From Nostoc linckia NIES-25 (GTDB lineage Bacteria > Cyanobacteriota > Cyanobacteriia > Cyanobacteriales > Nostocaceae): 64,000 bases of DNA. This document shows positions 57,724 to 64,000 of the stretch, piece by piece. Where the stretch lies: assembly GCF_002368035.1 (NCBI RefSeq), contig NZ_AP018222.1:186001-250000 (forward strand). Reading direction: 5' to 3'. The notes under the pieces are model-generated. The model saw nothing but the letters and a program-made list of their open reading frames with translations, was not told where the DNA came from and made no database searches. A program made the translations under genes and the position numbers. The stretch's first letter is position 1; every line of letters starts with the position of its first letter.

Positions 57724-60700
57724 ATGAATAATACTAATTTATCCCCAGCCAAAAAAGCCCTCCTAGAAAAATGGAAACGAGGTAAATTTCAATCTGATAC
57801 TATTCCCAAACGCCAAATCTCTTACAATATCCCCTTATCCTTCTCCCAACAAAGACTATGGTTTATTGACCAACTTTACCACGGGAGTTCCTTCTACAAT
57901 ATTCCCATCGCTTTTCATATAAAAGGAAAATTAAATATTACCGCACTTCACCAAAGCCTAAATGAAATCCTCAAACGTCACGAAAGTTGGCGCACAACAT
58001 TTAGACTTGTAAATGGACAACCAGTGCAAGAAATTACACTTGATTTCACTTGGGATTTACCCATTATTAATCTCGAATATTTATCAAATCATGATTGGGA
58101 ATCCGAGGTTAAACAAATTGTAGCCAAAGAAGCAACAAAACCCTTTAATTTAGCTAAAGGACTTTTAGTCAGAGCAACTTTATTACGCTTAAACGAACAA
58201 GAACACGTTTTGCTTGTGACCATGCATCACATTATCACCGATGGATGGTCTTGCGGCGTATTTTTGCGCGAATTGTCAACCTTGTATGCAGCTTTCTCCA
58301 CAAATCAGCCTTCTCCCTTACCCGAACTACGAATTCAGTATGCAGATTTCGCAATTTGGCAGCGCGATCGCATTCAAGGAGAATTCCTCGCAACCAAGTT
58401 AAAATACTGGAAGCAACAACTAAGCGGCGAACTTCCCGCACTCCAGCTACCTACAGACCGTCCGCGACCTAGCGTCACAACTTTTGCAGGTGCCAAGCAA
58501 TATTTCACATTCTCCACAACCTTAACTAATGCGCTTAAACAATTAAGCAAACGAGAAGATGCCACATTATTTATGACCTTGCTGGCAGCTTTTAATATAT
58601 TGTTATATCGCTACACAGACCAAGAAGATATCATAATTGGTTCTCCAATTGCCAACCGCAACCGAGCCGAATTAGAAGGAATGTTGGGCTTATTTGTTAA
58701 TACTTTAGTATTGCGTAATAATCTTAGTGGTAATCCCACCTTCCGCGAACTTGTATACCAAGTCCGTCAGGTAACTCTCGATGCTTATGCACATCAAGAC
58801 TTGCCTTTTGAGATGCTTGTAGAAGAATTGCAACCCGAACGCGACTTAAGCCGAAATCCACTTTATGAAGTCATGTTCGTTCTGCAAAATACACCAACAA
58901 ACGTGCAAGAAGTATCTGGATTAACTTTACGTACTTTAGACTTTGATAGCGGTACATCTCAACTAGATATTTTCCTGTCGATGTTTGAGTCCCAAGAGGG
59001 TTTAACAGGTTGTTTGGAATACAATACAGATATTTTTGATGCAACAAGCATTACCCAACTTATCAATCACTACCAAAATTTATTAGAAAACATCGTTGAA
59101 AATCCAGAGCAATGTATCTGTGAGTTATCGTTACTAACGGATACTGAACAAGAGCAATTATTATTAAAATTCAATAAGACTAGTACAGAATATAAACATT
59201 TATCTCTCAACCAACTATTTGAACAACAAGTTGAACTAACACCTAATTCTATAGCTTTAATTCATCAGTCTGAGCAAATAACTTATCACCAACTTAACTA
59301 TAAAGTTAATCAGCTAGCAAATTATTTACAAAAGCAGGGTGTAACCAAAGAAACCTTAGTTGCTATATGTTTAGAACGCTCAATAGACATGGTAGTAGGA
59401 ATTTTAGCTATTCTCAAAGCTGGCGGCGCATACATTCCTCTAGATCCAAGTTATCCAGTTGAGCGTTTAAATTTTATGCTCTCGGATTCGCAAACATCGA
59501 TATTAATCAGCAATCAAGAAATATTAGAAAAACTATCATTATCTTCGCCTAAAAATATTTGTCTCGATATCCACAAAGACGAAATTGCTCAACAAAGTCC
59601 AGAAAACCCCATTAACATTTCCAAACCAGAACATCTCGCCTATATCATTTACACTTCTGGCTCAACTGGAACACCCAAAGGTGTTCTTGGCACTCATCGC
59701 GGAACAGTAAATGGCTTACACTGGCTATGGAAAACTTATCCTTTCACCCCAGAAGAAGTTTGTTGTCAGAAAACAGCTATTAGTTTCGTAGATTCTGTTT
59801 GGGAAATTTTTGCTCCTTTACTTCAGGGAATTCCTACAGTAATTATTAGCAATGCAACTCTACTAGACCCGCAGTTATTTATAGAAGCTTTAGCGCATCA
59901 CCAAGTTACTCGGATTATAGTTGTACCTTCATTACTACGTTTACTTTTAGATAATTATCATCATTTGATTAAGAAATTATCACAACTAAAACTCTGGATA
60001 ACTAGCGGCGAAGCACTATCTATTAACTTAGCTAAAACTTTCCGAGAAGTAATGCCATTTGCAAAACTAATCAACCTTTACGGTTCGTCGGAAGTTTCTG
60101 CTAATGCCACTTACTACGACACCAGTTTATTACAAGACCAAGCAAACACCGTCCCTATCGGCCGTCCTATCGACAATACTCAAGCTTATGTGTTGAATCG
60201 CAATTTACAGCCAACACCTGTAGGAATTATTGGCGAACTTTATATTGGTGGTGATGGTTTAGCGAGGGGATATTTACATCGTCCGGAATTAACCCAAGAA
60301 AGATTTATTGATAACCCATTTATTTCGGGAACAAAGCTTTACAAAACAGGCGATTTAGTGCGTTATCTATCTGATGGTAATCTTGAATATTTGGGTCGTC
60401 ATGACGAACAAGTAAAAATTAGAGGCTTTCGAGTAGAATTAGGTGAAATCGCTAGTGTTATTACACAACATGCAGACGTGCAAGATTCTGTTGTAATTGC
60501 GGTTAATGATGCTGAAGAAAATCAACGTTTAATTGCATATATTGTCACAGACAAACAGGATATAACCACACAATTGTTGTTATATTTGCAACAAAAATTG
60601 CCTAATTATATGCTCCCATCTGCCTTTGTGGTATTAGATGCACTACCACTTACACCTAACGGTAAAGTAGATAAACGTTCTCTTCCTATAGATGAAGTTA

Positions 60701-61827
60701 CCAGAACAAATACTACTAAAACTTTAATTGCTCCCCGGAATTTTACAGAGTTATCTTTAGTAAAACTTTGGGAAAATCTTCTAAATACTAGTCCTATCGG
60801 GGTAACAGATAACTTCTTTAACTTGGGCGGTCACTCATTTTTAGCTGTACGGTTAATGGCTCAAATTCAAGACAGATTTGGTCATAACCTGAGCCTATCT
60901 ACTCTTTTTGAAAACCCCACAATTGAGAAACTAGCTGCAATTGTTAGTCAGCCATTCCGTGAGAGTTCTAATTCTCCTGTGGTAGTAATTAACTCTTCTG
61001 ATTCCAAGCTACCTTTCTTTTGTATACATGGCGCTGGCGGAGGTATTAATCACTATATTAATTTATCTCGAAGGCTTGGTGAAGATTATCCATTTTACGC
61101 TTTAGAACATAATCCCGATACGGAGGAACCTGAAATTATTTCAGTAGAAGAAACTGCAACTTATTACCTGCAAGAAATTCGTAAAATACAGCCAAATGGC
61201 CCTTATCTTTTAGGCGGTCATTGTTACGGTGGCGTACTTGCTTTTGAAATGGCGCAGCAATTACAAAGACAGGGTGAAAGAGTAGATTTGTTAGTTGTAA
61301 TTGATGCCATACTTTCAGAAACACGCATTGAACCTACAAAAGATGATGATGCCAAGTTCTTACTCCGCATGGCTGAATCAATCAAAACCGATAGTAATAT
61401 AGATTTTTTAGTTTCTTTTGAAGAACTGCGAGATTTATCGCTCAACGAACAACTTGATTTGATTAATCAAAAAGCAAAGTTTATCTTTACTGATACAGAG
61501 ATTAAAGATTTTCTCCGTTATTACAAACTCTTCAAGGCTCATGTCCAAGCAATGCGGGATTATGTGCCACTCGTTTATCCTCATTCTATGACTTTATTTC
61601 GAGCTAAAGAAGAGATTATTCATGATTTTGAAAGCCCAGAATTTCATACTGACGATCCTTTACTAGGTTGGGGTAAATGTTCTAGGCAACCTATTAAAGT
61701 TATAGAAGTTCCTGGGGATCATTTCTCAATTTTCGTAGAACCTCATATTCAAGAATTAGCCAAAAATTTGAGAGCCTGTATTGATAATGCTGCGTGCAAT
61801 CTAAATAATGGGAGTAAAAGAAACTGA
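57724..61827 (+). CDS. Terminal NRPS C-A(beta-Ala)-PCP-TE
   Basis: About 1367 residues. LCL-type C (LSFSQQRLWFIDQL; HHIITDGWS near 168), A (YTSGSTGTPKG near 643), PCP (LGGHSFLA near 1036), and a type I thioesterase. The A-domain pocket read by hand is V-D-W-V-I-S-L-A-N. Loss of the usual first Asp and the match to the beta-alanine code (VDWVISLAD) predict beta-alanine, in line with the aspartate decarboxylase at 47442. In the TE the nucleophile motif is GHCYGG near 1165, so Cys replaces Ser, and the His is in GDHFSIF. Such Cys thioesterases are known for unusual release chemistry (beta-lactone, beta-lactam or amide forming), but simple hydrolysis is possible. The ATG at 57724 is used because an upstream in-frame start lies in the repeat. 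The stop overlaps the P450 start by 1 nt. Confidence 0.93.
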   Translation: MNNTNLSPAKKALLEKWKRGKFQSDTIPKRQISYNIPLSFSQQRLWFIDQLYHGSSFYNIPIAFHIKGKLNITALHQSLNEILKRHESWRTTFRLVNGQPVQEITLDFTWDLPIINLEYLSNHDWESEVKQIVAKEATKPFNLAKGLLVRATLLRLNEQEHVLLVTMHHIITDGWSCGVFLRELSTLYAAFSTNQPSPLPELRIQYADFAIWQRDRIQGEFLATKLKYWKQQLSGELPALQLPTDRPRPSVTTFAGAKQYFTFSTTLTNALKQLSKREDATLFMTLLAAFNILLYRYTDQEDIIIGSPIANRNRAELEGMLGLFVNTLVLRNNLSGNPTFRELVYQVRQVTLDAYAHQDLPFEMLVEELQPERDLSRNPLYEVMFVLQNTPTNVQEVSGLTLRTLDFDSGTSQLDIFLSMFESQEGLTGCLEYNTDIFDATSITQLINHYQNLLENIVENPEQCICELSLLTDTEQEQLLLKFNKTSTEYKHLSLNQLFEQQVELTPNSIALIHQSEQITYHQLNYKVNQLANYLQKQGVTKETLVAICLERSIDMVVGILAILKAGGAYIPLDPSYPVERLNFMLSDSQTSILISNQEILEKLSLSSPKNICLDIHKDEIAQQSPENPINISKPEHLAYIIYTSGSTGTPKGVLGTHRGTVNGLHWLWKTYPFTPEEVCCQKTAISFVDSVWEIFAPLLQGIPTVIISNATLLDPQLFIEALAHHQVTRIIVVPSLLRLLLDNYHHLIKKLSQLKLWITSGEALSINLAKTFREVMPFAKLINLYGSSEVSANATYYDTSLLQDQANTVPIGRPIDNTQAYVLNRNLQPTPVGIIGELYIGGDGLARGYLHRPELTQERFIDNPFISGTKLYKTGDLVRYLSDGNLEYLGRHDEQVKIRGFRVELGEIASVITQHADVQDSVVIAVNDAEENQRLIAYIVTDKQDITTQLLLYLQQKLPNYMLPSAFVVLDALPLTPNGKVDKRSLPIDEVTRTNTTKTLIAPRNFTELSLVKLWENLLNTSPIGVTDNFFNLGGHSFLAVRLMAQIQDRFGHNLSLSTLFENPTIEKLAAIVSQPFRESSNSPVVVINSSDSKLPFFCIHGAGGGINHYINLSRRLGEDYPFYALEHNPDTEEPEIISVEETATYYLQEIRKIQPNGPYLLGGHCYGGVLAFEMAQQLQRQGERVDLLVVIDAILSETRIEPTKDDDAKFLLRMAESIKTDSNIDFLVSFEELRDLSLNEQLDLINQKAKFIFTDTEIKDFLRYYKLFKAHVQAMRDYVPLVYPHSMTLFRAKEEIIHDFESPEFHTDDPLLGWGKCSRQPIKVIEVPGDHFSIFVEPHIQELAKNLRACIDNAACNLNNGSKRN

Positions 61828-63206
61828 TGAAACTACCCCCAGGGCCGAAAACACCATTTTGGCTGTTAGGTCTACAATTTGAGTCTAATCCTTTTAGCTA
61901 TTTGGATGCTATTTACAAGCGTTATGGTGATATTGTCACTATCATGTCTGGTTCTACACCAATTGTTTATATTAGCAATCCTTTAGCCATAAAAGAAATT
62001 TTCACGAATACTAAAGAAATTGTAGCCAAGGGTGCATTAAACGAAGACTTTGCTTTTATCACAGGAAATCAAGGAGTTCTACAGCTTGATGGTTTAATTC
62101 ACAAAAATCGGCGTAAACTTTTAATGCAAGCTTTTCATGGAGCGCGGATGCAAGCCTGTGGACAAGGTATCTGCGAACTCACAGAAAAGATGATGAGTAA
62201 ACAACTAATTGGCAAGCCTTTTGTTGCATACCCAGTCATTGAAGATATTACTTTTAAAGTGGGTATAGAGCGTGTAATTGGTTTGAATCAAGGAGAGCGT
62301 TACAACAAAATTAAAGATTTATTTGCATCTTTACTTAAACGCGATCGCCAATCTCTTATACTTAAAATTATTACCAATCTTTTTGGAGAAAAAGATTTAG
62401 GTCGATGGAGTCCACAAGGATATTTTCTGCATCTACGGCGAGAACTTTTCCAATTACTATTGACTGAGGTTGAAGAACGTCGCCAGCAAGCAGATTTTTC
62501 ACATACCGATATACTTAGCGATTTAATACTAGCTCGTGATGAAACAGGCGAATCATTAACCAATGAAGAGGTACGCGACCTTTTAATATCACCTATATTT
62601 GCATCCGGTGATGCTTCTGGAACTGCTATTAGTTGGGCTTTGTATTGGATTCATAGCTTAAAAAATGTTCGAGAAAAATTACTCGAAGAACTTGATAGTC
62701 TTGGTCAAAATCCAGACCCAATGAGTATTGTTACACTACCTTATTTAAGTGCTGTCTGTAATGAAATTCTGCGAATTTATCCAACTCAATTATTTACATT
62801 TCCTAGATTAGTAGAATCGACCGTAGAGATTATGGGCTACGAACTACATCCCGGTACAATACTTATTGGTAATATTTATTCCACCCATCAGCGCGAAGAT
62901 TTATATCCAAATCCGAAAGAGTTTAAGCCAAAACGCTTTTTAGAAAAACAATTTCTTCCTTACGAATTCTTGCCATTTGGCGGCGGATCTCGCGTCTGTA
63001 TTGGTGCGAATTTTGCCCTATTTGAAATGAAACTAATATTAGCAACTATCCTCTCAGGCTATGAATTAGAGTTAACAAGTAAGCGTCCAGAACGTCCAAA
63101 ATTTGCTGGTTTGATTTGTTCTCCTGCAAGTGGTGTAAAGATGGTTATACATGGTCGGCGTCAGCAACTAGAAAAGTCAAAACCGCTTGTTTCTAAATTG
63201 TTTTAG
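61827..63206 (+). CDS. Cytochrome P450 (CYP110-like)
   Basis: 459 residues. The start MKLPPGPKTPFWLLG, the K-helix ExxR in NEILRIYP and the heme loop LPFGGGSRVCIG are clear P450 motifs, with the usual length for cyanobacterial CYP110-type enzymes. There is no N-terminal membrane anchor. The I-helix motif is unusual: ASGDASGTAISW where AGHETTATA is typical. The acid is kept but the conserved Thr is changed to Ala/Ser, which may alter oxygen activation. Translation is coupled to the terminal NRPS (TGATG overlap), so it likely oxidizes the finished or carrier-bound product. The site of oxidation is unknown. Confidence 0.92.
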   Translation: MKLPPGPKTPFWLLGLQFESNPFSYLDAIYKRYGDIVTIMSGSTPIVYISNPLAIKEIFTNTKEIVAKGALNEDFAFITGNQGVLQLDGLIHKNRRKLLMQAFHGARMQACGQGICELTEKMMSKQLIGKPFVAYPVIEDITFKVGIERVIGLNQGERYNKIKDLFASLLKRDRQSLILKIITNLFGEKDLGRWSPQGYFLHLRRELFQLLLTEVEERRQQADFSHTDILSDLILARDETGESLTNEEVRDLLISPIFASGDASGTAISWALYWIHSLKNVREKLLEELDSLGQNPDPMSIVTLPYLSAVCNEILRIYPTQLFTFPRLVESTVEIMGYELHPGTILIGNIYSTHQREDLYPNPKEFKPKRFLEKQFLPYEFLPFGGGSRVCIGANFALFEMKLILATILSGYELELTSKRPERPKFAGLICSPASGVKMVIHGRRQQLEKSKPLVSKLF

Positions 63207-63265
63207 TTGTTTATTCAGTTGACATACGCAACATCAAAATATATTTAATTTAGGAGGAAATCGGT

Positions 63266-64000
63266 ATGAATCAGAGTTATAAAGGCGCAGTCGTCATTAC
63301 AGGAACATCCACAGGTTTGGGTCGAGCAACTGCGCTTTTATTAGCCAAACAAGGATATCAGGTTTTTGCTGGAGTCCGCACTGAGAAAGATGCACACTCG
63401 CTAAAGCAAGGTGCATCTGGTAATTTGACACCAATTATTATGGATATCACAAAAGCCGAAGAAATTAAATCTGCTACTAAATTTGTCTCGCTAGCAGTTG
63501 GGGATAAAGGCTTATTCGCATTAATTAATAATGCAGTTGTAGCCGTTGATGGCCCTTTAGAATGTATTCCAATAGATGATATTAGATATAATTTTGAAGT
63601 CAATGTTGTTAGTCAAATTGCTGTCACACAAGCCTTTTTACCCTTGATTAGGCAAGCCAAAGGACGCATTATTAATATTAGTGCAATTTGTGGTAGGTTA
63701 GCTCTACCTTATAGAAGTCTTTTATCTGCTTCCAAATTTGCGATCGAAGCAATTACAGATTCTTTACGAATGGAATTATTTTCTACTGGAGTTGAAGTTA
63801 TTTCCATTTTACCAGCAGGAATAATCACCCCGGAGCAGGCTGACAAAGTAGAAGCTAGCTATCAGCAAACATTAGCGAATATGTCACCGGAAATTAAAGC
63901 CATATATGGCAAGAATTACAAAATCTATATGCAAGGCTCGGTAGAAGATAATCGCAGCGGAGGTTTACCGGCTGAGAAAGTGGCAAATAAGATTCTTCAG
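63266..64000 (+). CDS. SDR-family protein lacking the usual Ser and Tyr (3' end outside window)
   Basis: 245 codons are visible and the frame is still open at the window end. A strong AGGAGG lies 8 nt before the ATG. VVITGTSTGLGRATALLLAK is the nucleotide-binding TGxxxGxG motif, and ALINNAV stands for NNAG. Where SDR enzymes have a catalytic Ser about 13 residues before the Tyr, this protein has NISAICG (Ala at the aligned place), and the YxxxK motif reads LLSASKFA, so Tyr is Leu while Lys is kept. It may be a non-catalytic SDR or use another residue (Tyr in LPYRS lies 4 residues earlier). It is the last visible gene of the cluster, 59 nt after the P450. Confidence 0.82.
   Translation, partial: MNQSYKGAVVITGTSTGLGRATALLLAKQGYQVFAGVRTEKDAHSLKQGASGNLTPIIMDITKAEEIKSATKFVSLAVGDKGLFALINNAVVAVDGPLECIPIDDIRYNFEVNVVSQIAVTQAFLPLIRQAKGRIINISAICGRLALPYRSLLSASKFAIEAITDSLRMELFSTGVEVISILPAGIITPEQADKVEASYQQTLANMSPEIKAIYGKNYKIYMQGSVEDNRSGGLPAEKVANKILQ

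Noticed and set aside
1..64000. tRNA, rRNA or riboswitch genes
   Set aside because: No cloverleaf or known riboswitch core was recognised by eye; a covariance search could still find small RNAs.

Overview
This window looks like chromosomal DNA of a filamentous, probably heterocyst-forming cyanobacterium (Nostocales-like). The evidence is the AT-rich sequence, many GCGATCGC (HIP1) octamers, short purine-rich and rRNA-like dispersed repeats typical of that order, a TonB receptor with an AMIN domain, and the style of the NRPS/PKS genes. The name of the organism cannot be read from the sequence.

Layout. (1) 1-5000: the end of an Rpn/DUF4351-type protein, then a minus-strand iron-uptake set (TonB-dependent siderophore receptor, lipoprotein siderophore-binding protein, small DUF1636 cysteine protein). 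A MITE-like repeat lies between receptor and binding protein. (2) 4972-8014: a spacer with two decayed copies of the 5' end of a fatty-acyl-AMP ligase (FAAL) gene, each followed by a JmjC/cupin_8 oxygenase gene. This is a tandem duplication. (3) 8015-63206: one long plus-strand hybrid lipopeptide/polyketide cluster. (4) 63266-64000: the start of an SDR-family gene running off the window.

Assembly line in gene order: FAAL-ACP-C-A(N-MT)-PCP; TauD oxygenase; KS-AT-KR-ACP-E; MycE-like methyltransferase; C-A(Gly)-PCP-C-TauD; degenerate C-A(Asn/Asp)-PCP; KS-AT-KR-ACP with the scar of a lost E domain; free-standing C; JmjC oxygenase; EctB-like aminotransferase; half C-A-PCP; KS-AT-KR-ACP; PanP-like aspartate decarboxylase; KS-(dead AT)-KR-ACP; KS-AT-ACP with a KR scar; methyltransferase; C-A(beta-Ala)-PCP-TE with a Cys nucleophile; P450; SDR.

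How they may work together (inference). A fatty acid is activated by FAAL and condensed with an N-methylated amino acid, extended by malonate, then by Gly and a probably beta-hydroxylated Asn/Asp, another malonate, an amino acid that may be 2,4-diaminobutyrate (made by the EctB homologue), up to three malonates, and finally beta-alanine (made by the PanP homologue). Release is by the TE. A lipid tail, hydroxylated Asx and a neighbouring siderophore receptor and binding protein together suggest a lipopeptide siderophore of the cyanochelin kind, but this is not proven. The line shows many signs of recent remodelling: domain scars, a dead AT, split modules, in-frame repeats in linkers and tandem oxygenase copies. 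Substrate predictions rest on specificity codes aligned by hand.
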